From NCBI GenBank assembly GCA_963682025.1, contig OY821521.1, forward strand, positions 101,463,111-101,527,110: a DNA stretch of 64,000 bases, in the 5' to 3' direction. The notes beneath the pieces are model-generated. The model was not told the DNA's origin and did not search any database. It saw nothing but the letters and a program-made list of their open reading frames with translations. The translations under genes and the position numbers were made by a program. The DNA is from Cordilura impudica. Taxonomy: Eukaryota > Arthropoda > Insecta > Diptera > Scathophagidae. Positions 12,051-25,800 of this stretch are shown in pieces. Position 1 is the first letter of the stretch; each line of letters begins with the position of its first letter.

Positions 12051-15000
12051 TGGTAGGAACGATTTTATCGGGAATATTTATAGTCTGTATGGAGTGACTT
12101 TAATTTCTTGTTGTTGCTTTCTTGTTATTTTGTATTAAATGTAGCATTAAATTAACATATTACTAGCTACGATTAGTTCATATAAATATAAATATTTTAA
12201 AATTTGATTATTTTTAATATTAATATTTGTACATTTGTAGCCAAAAATCATTTGATTTTTTTTTAATTATCATATGTTTTCTAACGTCTCATAACATTCT
12301 TATATGGATCAAACTTTGGGTATTACAACGCCGACTGCGTTACATAATAGCGGTTTTCAGTCTTGGTGTTATATTTACAACCCTGCTATAACTATTTACT
12401 ACGATTTTATACTACAAAGCGTGAACGATTTTATATTGTATATATTGTGTATATTGTACATTAATGAATCAGCTGAGTTTTGTTTTGTTTTTCATCAATT
12501 TGAAAACTTAAAATATCAAAAAGAATTAGAAGATAAGAAAAATGCTCAAAAATTACGGAAAAGATTAAGAGTCAGAATTGTATTCAGCACATGCAGAATA
12601 TGAATTAAAAGTGCGAGCTACTTACAGTTTAATGCTTAATTAATTTATTTTATATGTAAAACAAAAAAATTAAAAAACAAGCAATTCATAAGAAAATAAA
12701 AAAGGTAACACAAACAAAATTATTTTATTATTTTAAGTAAAAAAAAGAAAAAAATTTAAAATTAACTATTTTGAATTTTTTTTACTCTCTATTGTGGGAG
12801 CCATTTTTTTAATTTCTTTGTGTCCTTATAAGATAAACCAGAAGTTGTTATTAAACAATATCAGTCTAATTCATAAAACAGTATTCATAAACACAAAATA
12901 GCTTATCAAACCCACCCTACTTTAAATATTTCATGAAATGTGTTGCAAGTCCCTTTTCACACGTACCGGAAGTGAAGTTTTGGCCGACTACCTCATCGAC
13001 GACAGGGGGGGTACGACCAATCACTAACGGCAAAGGGCCGAACAATAACATTTATAAAATACAAAACAAAAAAAAAAATACATTAACCATGAACTTACAT
13101 TTATACCTAACAAAAAAACTAACCATCAAAAAAACTTTCACTACCAACCGTACGGGCAAACCTGACCCGGATAATAAATAGCACACAGATTTTAAATAAA
13201 GGACAAAAGATCTCCCCGTAGCTGCCCGCCCTACCTGGTAAGCGCTACATAAAATTCAGACGATTTCCCCACATACAAAAACTGGTCACCTTACAGATAC
13301 TTACGTTAACACACCGTTATGAAAATTTAGGCGGATGTTCAGCCAAATAAAAAAATTTTAATTATATAATATACAATTAACATTTAATATAAACAATTAT
13401 TGTTACAAATAAACTGTTTTTATATCCTATGCTAATCAAAAAAAAATATTTATATAATGTAAAAAAAATTATTACCTTAAATGCTACCCGAATATGTATG
13501 TATATGAACATTAACAGATCATTTGAATAAATTTAACAATGTTTTTTTTTTTTTAATTACTAATTAGTCTTATTGCCTTATGAAATTTCAACTTCTATAT
13601 ATATATGTATCCTTATTAATTTCTTTTTTTTTTTACTTTCTTTTATAGGGTTCAAATCTTTTCCTATTTTTTTTTCTCTGAATTTCAGAATCTTAACGGA
13701 AATCCACACTAACTTATTCCTAAAGGAGCTCCCTGAGCATAGTTCTATCGGTTAATACACCTATCTACTCTTTTACACACCGACCCGACAAAGATGTGCA
13801 CCCTATGCGTATGTAATTTATTTTATTCTTTCCTTTCTTTATATATATATATATATCAGTTTTTCTTTTTTCTTTTTTTAGAATGTAACTCTTTCAAGGC
13901 GCTGGATTTACAATTATACACATAAAAATTATATCACTAATACTATAAAAAGAAATACTATAAAGCTAGCTTAATCTACCTAATTATGACAATATTTTAA
14001 CATCCCTTAATATCTTCTGCATTAAATTTTAATACTACCTTTTTTTTTGAAAACACAGTTTTTCATACAAGCTATATTTACACAAACATTTTCATATTTA
14101 ATTTCATTTTCAAGGTACGTATGAATGTATTAAACAACAAAACAATAAACCAGTGAAAACACCTCTATCAACTTAACAGGATTTATTTTCTTCCTTGGCT
14201 TCAGTTCTAATATCGAAATCAATGACAAACTTTATATTTATATTGAACACCTGTGTCACTTTGATTTGAAAGGCTCGTTTGTTCGCCCAAAAATAAAATT
14301 ATATAGAATACTTATCATACCTGGCTACGCCATGGACCTTTTAATTTTCAGATTTTTAGAGATGACGCAGGAATTATATCAGTTGACCGCTCACTTTTGC
14401 AGCTGCCGTCCTTTGCAATCATCAAACGAGGACGAAATCGCCTAGGTCCTTCTCAACTAACCTTCCAAAAGTTGTTAGCTATTCTCGTTCTCACCATCTG
14501 CTCCAAACGAAAATTTTTCCTACTAGTAGGAGTTGATGGTGTAGCCAGGCCTATATTTATATATTTATTATTTATAATTTCCTGCTATCACTTTCTTTCT
14601 CAAAAAAAAAAAATCTTTTAAACTTACTTTATAATTAATCTTATAACATATAAATACGTTCAATCGCACACTTTCACTCCTTATTTTGTATGACCTTTTT
14701 GTTTCACATTCGACTTAATACTGTCCTTTCTTTCGCCACAAAAATGTATTCAACTATTTCCACGTCATCTTTAAATCTATATACCTGGCAAAAGTCCCGC
14801 CAAAACTCCATCTTTTTCAATTCCATATTACATTACATAGTGCTATAACTCCGCCAAAAACCCCATCTTTTTCAATTCCATAACATTATCAAAGTTTGTT
14901 AAAAATTCTTCCTTTCCTATACTTTCCACATTTAAATATACTTATCCGACCTTTCTTTGACCATTCCCCCACTTTATCTCCTCCAACCTACCAAATAACC

Positions 15001-15460
15001 GTCACAATCCATCCTTCACTCTACCAGGCGACCATACGATTTCATAGGGTTATATTTTCCATTCACAAATTTTACTTTTCAAAAATCAATTTTCTTATTT
15101 AAATATTTGCGATTTTGAATGGAAAATCCAACGCTGCCTTTTTTTTATTTTTTTTTATTTTACAAATAATTTTGGAGTTGCCAATTCGATAGTAACTTTT
15201 TTTTACCACCAATCACTAGCGCTTTGACACATATAATAAACCTACAAATAAAATCAACAGACGTAAACACATACAGATGGTAAGTAGATATCTGCTCTTT
15301 TTTTTTCTATATTACTTAATTAATAACTCTCTATTTTCAGATTCTCAACCAAGGACTATTCCTGGAGTTGGGTAAGGACAATGTATCGTTCCACTTATTC
15401 TGTGTACTTACTAATATATTTATTCTTCATCATTTCTTTTCAGATCACCAATAAAGTGAG
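12051..15460. other. Pyrimidine-rich region with splice-like sites, no gene recognised
   Basis: 12051-12900 shows nothing recognisable; the open frame at 12304-12603 has no family motif. 12930-15460 is rich in T and C tracts on the plus strand with several short GC-richer islands bounded by acceptor-like TTTTCAG and donor-like GTAAG. Examples are acceptors at about 13690, 14350, 15341 and 15444 and donors at about 15279 and 15373. I could not join these into a convincing protein. It may be part of an unrecognised non-coding transcript or a retroelement leader. Confidence 0.4.
14797..14883. repeat. Short direct repeat
   Basis: CCGCCAAAA(A)C(T/C)CCATC followed by TTTTTCAATTCCATA occurs at 14798-14828 and again at 14851-14882, a 53-54 bp spacing. 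Function unknown. Confidence 0.6.
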
Positions 15461-15489
15461 TCTGGGGCGAACTGCGGTTTTGGGCTTTG

Positions 15490-15583
15490 CCGCGTAATGT
15501 AGGTTCGCCCAATTAACAATAGTCGAACCCGGGACTCAGGTTGGAGTTGGTTACTCCACTGGCCGCAAGGCTCCGGCACGTAA
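15490..15583 (-). repeat. Possible tRNA-derived SINE head (pol III A and B boxes)
   Basis: On the minus strand, CTTGCGGCCAGTGG (15569-15556) resembles a tRNA A box and GGTTCGACT (15529-15521) resembles the B box GGTTCGANTCC. Their spacing is like that of tRNA genes. The surrounding sequence does not fold into an obvious cloverleaf, so it is at best a tRNA-derived SINE, and it could be chance. Confidence 0.25.
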
Positions 15584-15870
15584 AATTTTTTTCCGTCATT
15601 GACTTAGAAAAATATTGCGTGTCTACCCAAACTTTGATAAAAAAAGATTTGATTAAAAAAACATTAAAATTAGATGGATTTTTCATTTTCAACGTATGAA
15701 AATCAAAGAATGAAAATTTATGATGGTATACAGGTTCAACACCTATTTCTTTTAACTTAATTAACTTAACTTGAATTAACTTAAATTTTGTTATTAGAAA
15801 AATCGAAAATATCAGTTTCAACTTTAGTGTTTTGTAATCTTACTTTTTTTATGTATATTAAAACCACTAA

Positions 15871-16371
15871 AGCTGCGTTCACACTACGTGTTTTGCTCGT
15901 GTTTTTCGTATTTTTTTAGCACGTGTAATTTGTACACATAGTGTGAACCCTTTCAAACATTGTTTATGTACAACACATTTTGCAAGACATATGTAAATTT
16001 TTCAATTAGAGCAGGTTCTATTTTGACAAGATAAACATATGAAAATACAACACTGTTTGTGGCGAAAGAAAAACAGAGTAAATTATAAAGATTAATATTG
16101 AGAGAAAAATAAATTGTTTAATATTAATTAACAACTAAAAAATATATAAAATATATAACTTTATTTTTAACAATAATTTTTTGTAAATTCACAAATTAAA
16201 TCAGCTGTTGTTTACATTTAGAGGTTATGTCATACGGAAATCCATATGTACGTTTGAACGCAAAAATTATGAATCGTATGTAAAACGGTAATTTTGACAC
16301 ACACACGGAATTACGTATGGATCGTAAAACTGAATTTACAAATGGAAAATACACATAGTGTAAACACACCT
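15871..16371 (+). mobile_element. MITE, PIF/Harbinger-like by target site, copy 1
   Basis: The left terminus AGCTGCGTTCACACTACGTG and the inverted right terminus AGGTGTGTTTACACTATGTG match at 17 of 20 positions. TAA flanks both ends (15868-15870 and 16372-16374), a 3-bp target duplication of the type used by PIF/Harbinger elements. An inverted full-length copy lies at 62880-63379 with the same TAA flanks. The 501-bp interior is AT-rich and non-coding, with further GTTCACACTA / TAGTGTGAAC arms near the left end that could fold. It lies about 400 bp upstream of the receptor promoter. Confidence 0.75.
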
Positions 16372-16781
16372 TAATCAATTATAGTTACTTTCACAAATTC
16401 AATATAATTTTGATACAAAAATTTACTGTTACTAGATTATTTTACATTTTTTCATAGTAAAATAACTACAATTACAGTAAAAATTAACTGCTACTGTAAA
16501 CTGTAGTAATGACGTATGTATGTAAATATATGTAGTTACTACAAAAAATTGTAGAGTGTAAATTATGTAAATTAAGAATTCAGTTCTCAGTACATTGTAC
16601 ACGTTTAAAATAGATATGTATGTATATTAAAAAGCAATAACGAAAGTAATAATACAATTAAACAATTATTGTACATTGAAATATTTATATCAAGTATTTA
16701 ACTTTATTGTAAATTGTTTTACATTTATTTTAATAACTGAATAATTGATTGGATCACTAAATGTACATGATATTCCTCTTA

Positions 16782-16787
16782 TATAAA
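16782..16787 (+). promoter_or_regulatory. Candidate TATA box of the odorant receptor gene
   Basis: TATAAA (within CTTATATAAAGC) lies 87 bp upstream of the ATG at 16874, leaving room for a start site near 16812-16835 and a short leader. It is a sequence match only. Confidence 0.4.
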
Positions 16788-16873
16788 GCACTTGCAGAAT
16801 ATCCAATGTGATTGTTTAGAGTTCAACATAAAACATCAGAAAATAGTTAAAATTTATCAATTGCAATAACAAA

Positions 16874-19800
16874 ATGTATTACAATTTACCTTTATTTAAT
16901 TGTAATGTAAAAATTTGGAAATTTCTTGGATTTTTAGAATTTAAGAACTACAATAAAACAATTGTTTCTCTCACTATAGTACTTTTGACAAATATCAGTC
17001 AAATCGTTAATTTTTTTGTTGTTTGGCACAATTTAAGTGCCATTATTATGAATCTATTTATGACTGCTATAATTTTGAACTCTTTGGTACGTATTTGGAT
17101 TGTAATGCAAAATCAACACAAGTTTATACAATTTATGAAAGGAATTGAAAGTTGGTATAATGAAGTGGAGGTGAGTGTTCGGCCGTGTTTTTTTGTTTGT
17201 TTAAAGAAATAAATAGTCCAATCTTTGTTTTATTATAATTTATTGTCGATATTTCGCTACTTTTTGAAAAGAATCATAGAGCGTATGCATATGCTGCATT
17301 AGCTTATAAAATTATATATTTTGCATGATGCTTTTAAAAAATCTACTTAGATTTTGGCACTAAAGAATATTAAAACAGAAGTAGGATCTCTATATAATTA
17401 AAAAAAAAAAAATTTTTTTTTTATGAAAATTTTTTTATTTTTAGTTAAATAATGATTTAACGGCATTGAAAATACTTAAACCTTTGCCTAAACGAACGAA
17501 GGCAATATCAAATTTTGGTTTTATTTTTGGTATTATTGGTGGTATGGCAACTGCTGCATTTCCGTTATTTATGGATCAACGAGGTAAGTTAAAGAACAGC
17601 TTTGAAGTCGAGCTACAATTGGAACGGCAGATTAAATCCGCATAATCGTAAGTGTATGGCGTCCAATATGCAATATAAAATCATACTGGAATTTATTATT
17701 TTTTGTGAAAGCTATTAGAATATCTTTACACTTATTTTATTGAATCACCAATCTTGATTTCCACAGACAAACAGATCAAAGATCGGACATAAATAGATAA
17801 AATAGAGCTCTTATAAGATACGAAAATATAGTATATCGTTAGCGTAGAGTGAAAATTCCTATATTATCAATTTTTTGGGATCGACCTTACTTTTTATTAA
17901 ATTTTGTAAAAAAAAATTAACGATTCAAATAAGTGACATTATTGGGTTCCGGCAATCTTTTGTAATGTAATGGAAGTTGCATTTTAGGGAATATGTAAAG
18001 TACATTTCAAATTTTTACTGATTTCATGATATAAATTTGTAATTCCTCATTATATCCTGTACCATTATTTAGTAAGCGTATAATTAGTTTGTGCTGATGT
18101 TTGTAACTGCCAAAAATATTTTAGAATCACTTTCTGAATCAATTTATCTATGACTGTCAGTTTGGCTCCATACAAATAGCAATGAGATCGACTTAAATTG
18201 CCATAAGATGCAGATTATAATTTATATATTAATTAATTACAATAATTAAAATCTTTTAATTATATTCACATTTAAACCTGCTTCCTGCTCTTCACCTAAA
18301 GCTATTCGGAAACTAAAATATGATCGGTCCATTTTTCGACCTAGTCTCCATATAAAAATATCATCCGATGTGAACTTTTTCACATCTGCAAGCCACAAAT
18401 TAATACATCGCCACTCAAATTTTGTTTATGCTTATTTTCCTTATCCAAGTGTGATCTCAACAAATTTTAATCTCGAAACTCATAGAATAGTGTATCGTAT
18501 AGTCGTTCTATACCGATTATAACTTTTTTACTTGTTTTAATTTGGATATTTTCTATTGTGTAGACCTGGTTATTGGATCTTCACAAATTTTTTTTTATAA
18601 TATAGACTTGGCGTCGTTGCAAATCTTAGCTAAAGACATGTGACTTTATGGGGCTCTTATTACATATTACAATATGTTACAAAAGGATTGCTTCGTTTCA
18701 AATTTGTAAATTTCAAAGTAGAAATTAGTAGAAAGTAGAACCAACTATTAGAAATCAAATTAAAATTATTTAAAGAAAAATATTCAGTAACCTTTTAAAA
18801 ATGTGTTTATATTTTAACTGTTTCGAGCGATTTTTTTTGGAGCAAAGATGAATGAATTTGAAGGAAGAAAATTAATTGTTGATAATTGGAAGGCAAACCA
18901 AAACCGACCAATACATTTTATTGCAAGAGACTTTAAAATGGCAAGAAGAACTGTATATTATGGTTTGAAACGCTATTTGGATACCTTATTTTAAACATTC
19001 GAAACGAACTAGTATCGTGCAAAGATACAAGGAACGGAATTCTTAAAAACCCGAAAAAATCAAAGGTGACGAAAGTTTCAGAAAAGGAAAAAAGTCTTGC
19101 GTTGTTATGAATGACGAAACGTACGTCAAAGTAGACATCTTCACACTTACTGGTCCTCAAAGAGACAAGAATTTTAGCAAATTTGATGCAAATTAACGAT
19201 AGATTCACTCTGTTTTTTTTTATTTTTTTTTATTTATTAACCAACACTCAGGGGATGCCCCCTACAGACGCAGTGCATTGTGTTGATCTCAGGGTTATGG
19301 GAAGGAGGAAAGAGGGAGTAGTGTTTGTGTTTAATTAGATTATAACTGTCAGGAAAGCCTCAGCGGGGAGTTTATTCCACATAAGACTAGTTGGATTGAT
19401 AAACGAATTCTCTCTGTAATGCGTTGTGTAGTCAACTGGACAATAAACTACAAACGGATGTGATCTACTAGAGAAGCGGGTAGGGCGAACTGAAACTCGG
19501 GCACTTGGAATAAGTTCGCTAATCTCAGAATAACATTTCCCATGGTATTATCTATAGAACAGTGATACACAACCCACACTCCGACGATGTTCCAATGAAT
19601 CAATAGAATTGGATACCCTACTGTCATTGATGAGCGCCAACGCCCTCCTTTGCACACGGTCCAGTAGCTCCAAAATAGACTTTGAAGCTCCTGCCCATAT
19701 ATGGGAGTTGTATTCCATTTTCGTTTTTAAGGAGGTCAGAGGGAGTGAAGTAATTTTGGAAAACCAAGACACTTGAATGCTTCTTTCGACACTTGAAAAA

Positions 19801-22800
19801 CATGCTCTTTCCAACGAACATCAGATTGAATTCTCATTCCTAGAACATCAAGAGTATCCGACTCCTCAATACCTATACCACCCGTATATACAGATGATAT
19901 TGTTGAATCCATGGCTCTATGGGTCAACATACAACATTGAGTCTTCAGCGCATTAAAATCAACCCTATTCGCTTTACCCCACTCGGAGATTGTTAACAGG
20001 TCTTGATTGAGTGTGTCATTCATTGTCAGCCTTTTGCCCCAACCTCCAAGAGGCTTGGCTTACAATTAAAGGAAAATGAATGACAAATGCTGCTGTCATC
20101 TGCGAAAGGGTATATAGAGTTAAAAGTTTGACCAAGAAGGTCGTTCAGAAAGATAAGGAAAAGAGAAGGGGAAAGAACGGAACCTTGGGGTACCCCTGTA
20201 TCAAGCTGAAACTCATTGGATGAGACCCCATCAATAACAACACGTATTGTTCGATCTCTGAGAAAACTCGAGAGAAGTCATTACTCGAGAGAAGTCATTA
20301 CCGACCCCAAATGCAATAAGCTTTGATATCAGTGCACCGTGCCACACACGATCGAAAGCCTTGGAACCAGCAACCACTTTACTTTCGCCAAAATTGCGAA
20401 TGGATCGACTCCAGGGCTCAGAAAGTAGAGCTAACAGGTCTCCCGTGGAACGATTTCTACGGAAGCCATACTGACGATCATTAATAAGTGGGTTGGCCTC
20501 TAGGTAGTTCACAAGAAGGAAATTGATCATGCTCTCCATCACCTTTGAGAGTGGCTAGCATCGAAGAGCACTGTTTCAGTGCTGGTATACCATCCGGTCC
20601 CGGAGACTTATTAATGTTTTCGCCTAATTTAGCTTTAGCTCATAACGTTATAACAAATTTAATTTTATTCTGGGAAAATAGTATTAAATTTGTTGTATAT
20701 ATAAGACATCAATATGCCAAATATTCCACAATTTAAAGATATTGAACTTTAATAAAATTAAAATTTGAAGAAGAGTAAACAGAGTGCCCGTGAAACAAGA
20801 TATTTTGACAGAAAATGAAGAATGCCGCCAAAGTCGTGACAATTAACACGGAGGACATTAAAAAGGCGGAAAACAGAGTGGCCCCAAAATGTAATTGATA
20901 TTATTTTCGATAAAATATAATTTTATGACTTCATTTTATAAAAATAAGTAAATACAATCTTTGATACCCCCACCTAGTTTTTACGTTAACATTAATATCT
21001 GGACTTATTGCACTATTTGTAACAAATGTAAACAAAATATTTGATAAACTTAATTCTAAATTTATACAACACTCTAAATTTTCAACATTTTTAGAGGTGT
21101 GTCCATATTTTAGATCATATATTGCCACAATAATGCTCGATTTATCCCATTTTATATACTAACCTAATCGAGATAAAGACAAATAATATTATTCTGATTA
21201 TTCAGGTAAATGGTTGTGATTGAGCGTGATTTCAACAGACAGACAGTAAGACGAACAGACGGACAAACGGCCAGATGAGTTGCAAACGAAATGACAAACT
21301 TACTGGATTGAAATATCCAGAAAAATCGAAATCTCAAAATTTTAAAATAATAATTTGTTATTTCTATTTTCTAAAAAACTAAAGATATTCATTCAAAACA
21401 GTTGTGTTAAATAATACAAAAAATGTTCATTTAATTAACATTCTCATCAATTAGTTGTAATTTCTTTTTTTTTTTGTTAAAATTTGATCTTTCGTTTAAA
21501 AGTTATTGCGCTTTATTTATGTTATATTAAATATTAATTGATGTTTTCTAAACCTCATTCGATATCCCTGAATTTAATGTTTTGTTATCAGCTATTTATA
21601 TTTCCTAAAATGCTATTAATGTTTCCTGAATTACAATTTTTTTTAATTCAGTTGATTTGGTAGTTTTTGAATTTCAATTCTTGTTTAAAGAATAAAATTT
21701 ATATTTTCAACAATCCAATTAATGTTTTCTAAATTTCAAATTATTATTTCCGACGTTTAATATGATTTTCCGAAATTCAATTGATATTTTCTTAATTTCA
21801 AATGGAAATTTTGAATTTTAATTTAATAACATTTGGAAAAGTTGCAATTTTGCATTTTTGTGAATAGTAATGATTTAGTAATTATAAACGATTTTTAAAA
21901 ATAATATGTAATTGCAATCAAACATTTTGTACGTAAAGCAGAATAATAATTTTATATAACTGTTTTGTAACCAAAAAAAAAAAAAAAAACTCATTGATAC
22001 ATCTTAACTCGAACCTGTGTATACTTTGAACAGTGTTGTCATATAATACATTTTTTTTTATTTGAAAACATTGACATTCGTTTTCAAATAGAAATAATTA
22101 TTGCAAAGCTTGTTAATCTATATAAATCATAACTTCTAATTAAATATTAGTTAATATACTAATTTGAATAAAAATTGTGGCGCCATCTACTGTGGGGTAG
22201 CACATTGAGTATAATGAAGTGTTAAAAAAAAGTAAGAAAATTATAGTCGGTCTAGACCGATGTACAGACCCCATCTCTTCGGTCCAACTAATTGGATATA
22301 GAAAATGAGCATAAACCAAATTTAAGTGGCATTGTTATTAGTTTTTCTGGCTACAGATATGAAAAAGTTCATATCGGGTGCTATATTTGCATGGGAACTA
22401 GGTCGAAAAATGGATCGATCCTAACCATATTTGGTAGTCACTTAAATTTTTAAAAAATATATACAAAACAAATTTGAGAAAAATCTGTGCAATATTTTTC
22501 TTTTTTGATAGATTTAAGTGAAGATGGGGAACAGGCTCTATATGGGGCCTGTGACTAAGAATTGTGCTATAGGGATTATTTTTGGACTACTGATTAATGG
22601 ATATAATAAACACATACAAACCCAATTTGAGTGAGATCTATATGATAATTTGGATCGGACGGCACTTTATGTCGATTTCATAGGGGTCATTTGTACGGAG
22701 CTAGGTTTGAACATGGACTGGATTTCACCAATTTCAACAGCGTTCATCCTATGGGCGATGAAAGCTTATATACCAAATTTCATCAAAATATATTCATATC

Positions 22801-25800
22801 TGCGATCTGTAGTTTGATTACAAGGTTTATATGTACACACAGACGGACAGACGTACGGACATCGCTAAATCGACTCAGAAAGTGATTCTGATTCGATAGG
22901 TATAATAAAAGATGGGTCTAGGTCAAATTTTTGGTAGTTACAAACAGCAGCACAAAGTCATTATACCCAAACCACATAGTGGTATAGGGTATAAAAATGC
23001 ATTTTCCCTGAAACAAAAATATTGCTGAACATACATACACATTTATGAAGCAAATGCTGCAAACACAACGACCACAAAAACCACAACAACTATGCCAAAA
23101 ATACTAAATTTTGAATAGGAACGATAACAAGAACAATATAGAAACATTATATTTTCCATTTTTTTTTTACATTTTCAGTGAAATCTCGGGACCTAATAAA
23201 CCGTTATTCATGATTTTAAATAGAAACCTTCTCAGGATGTTAATGAATCATTTTCACTAAAAATAAGCACGCAAGCTATCGTATTGAGGGAGTGATCGTG
23301 ACACGAACAACATAGACAAATATTTTTTCAAGCCTTTTTTTAGTTTTTCATAAAATTCTCTATTGTACCGATTTTGATGATTTTAAATAGCACCCAAGGT
23401 GGTCTATTGAGGGCGTGGTCGTGATATCCACAGACAGGCGGACAGGATCACAAATATATATATATTTTATGGGGTCCACATTTTTTTCTAATTATTACAA
23501 ACGGAATTTCAAACTAATATATACACTGGTGTGGAGGTATAAAAAATGAAGTAACATTATATTGGTCCATAGTCTTCTTGTAATTTTATAAATTTGACAC
23601 GAAACATTCCTTATGTAAATAGAACGCACCAATTGGTACATTATGGAATATATGGAATTGATATGCATTTTCCATCAACTTTTTTGTCATTCTAGTCAGT
23701 CGATTCGATTATGATTCGTCTCTTCTTATGGAATAAGTTCAGTTTGAATACTTAATGTTTATTTAATTTTTTCAGCTCATCCTTATTCAGTTCATTTGTA
23801 TGTAATGGATGCACTAAAAAGTCCACTTTATGAAATTATCTACGCCGTGCAATGTTTAATAGTAATGCCATTCATTATCTGTACTTACATACCGTTTACG
23901 AATCTCTTTATATCCTGGCTTATGTTTGGCATAAGCTTATTGCAAATATTATGTAAAAAGTTCGAGGAATTACCATCTAGTAATGACCGGACTCAGTTGA
24001 AGTGTTTAAAATTGTTGATAAGGTACCACAAACGGATTATAAGGTAATTTAGAGTTATATGCTAAATTCAGCAAGTTTATAGTGCTTTTATACCCTAATA
24101 CCACTCTGTGATCAGGGTATAATGGACTGATGCTTGTAGCTACATAAAAATTACTTAAAGCTACTCCTAGACTGACCGATGCAAAATCACAGAGGTTCCG
24201 TGTAAGCTACAGGCGGCAATTGTACATGAAATTTTATTGATACAGTGATCACAACACGCGCTCTTATTGTCTTTTTATTTATCTTAGGTATGGTCAGACT
24301 GTTGAACATTTAGTATCGTTTATTTGTTTAGTGGAATTACTATTATTTACAATTATGTTGTGTGTTTTGCTGGTGTGTTTTTTGTTGGTAAGTGTTTTTG
24401 GAATTACATATCTAGTTTTCAGTAACTAATTACTTATCAATTTAATCAAACAATTGCTTACAGGTCGATAATGTCATGTCTAAAATATCAACCGTTATTT
24501 ATATAATCAGTGTATTTTACGTCTTATTTATATCATATTGGCATGCTAATGAATTTTCATCGGAGGTATGTACTTATATACGAGTATATATGTATGTTAA
24601 TCAGAAATATCTCACCACAAGTGGTTCGTTCCCTTAGGTAAATGGTTTGGTTTTTACTTAAATCATTAACTTAATTGTGTTTTGACCAACTCACAATTCA
24701 CACAAAGAAAACACATTTAATTGTTTCATTTGATCAACGATTTAAAACAACAAATTGAAAAATTGTACCAAACTTATTTATATTAAGAAAAAGGTGGTTT
24801 CTATAGTGTGAAACAATTGTTTGCAAAATTAAAGTTAATACGGAAAAGATTCATTGAAACCAAATACTTATGTTTAGTGTTGGCCTTTTCCATCAATTAC
24901 ATCTTGCAACTGTCTTAAAATTGTATTCCTGGGCTCTTCTTTTTAACACTTATTCTTCGGAAAATCTTTTCACGGCCTTTATCGTCAATTGTATTCATAT
25001 CTGGACAGCAACAAAACTTGCCATAAATCCGATTTATGTGTAGAAAACTTGTGTGGGTTTAATTGGCATTTACATTTTCAAATGTTTTGCGGGTCAACAA
25101 CTTAACTTTATGAGTACTTTCGATCATTCATGTCTCAAAATATCGAGGTGGAGTTACTCGGTCGTGGTATAGCTTGATTTGCATTAGCACACCATTGGCT
25201 CAGTTTTCCAAATTTCTATCTACCGACAAAATTTTTATTTTGGAGGGTAGTTAGAGATTTTATTAAAATTTTATTGCACCCACCATGGAAGAGAAATGTG
25301 TTTTTAAAAAAGTTAATATTTTCTTTAACTTTCGAGTTAAAAGTAGATAATACTCTTTTCTGCGACACTTGAGTGCTACCTGTGTTTTACGAGTACTTTT
25401 CTAAGTGTCTTACAACAGACATCAACTACACGTACATTTTATTAATAATCCTGATACTGAATTGGGTTGGCTTGTGGATTGTTTGAAGTATACTATTCCT
25501 TTTTTTTATCGGCCCTATTAATTATATTGTAAATGGTTCTACGTTTTAGATGATGAACTTTGAAGTAACGTTAATAAAAACGCTTAAATAACTTGCTCAA
25601 AGGTTAGCTTTCTAGCATATTTTTAGCAGCTTTCTATATTGTCTGAACTCAGATCTTAGTTCCCTACTCGTCTATGAACACAAAACTAATATAAATATGA
25701 CAGAAGTCTTTTTAACGACTAATACACACACGTTCTTTGTATTAAGCAATGTGTATTCATATGCGAGTACAAATATATGTATTTCAAATTGTTATATATT

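Noticed and set aside
12304..12603. 99-codon open frame
   Set aside because: No domain, no splice context, low-complexity Lys-rich end; likely chance in AT-rich DNA.
15490..15583. Functional tRNA gene
   Set aside because: A and B boxes are approximate and no cloverleaf or acceptor stem forms; kept only as a weak SINE candidate.
16874..17212. Single-exon reading of the first receptor exon, ending at 17212
   Set aside because: The GTGAGT donor at 17171 joins in phase to exon 2 and the rest of the receptor, so the tail after 17170 is intron.
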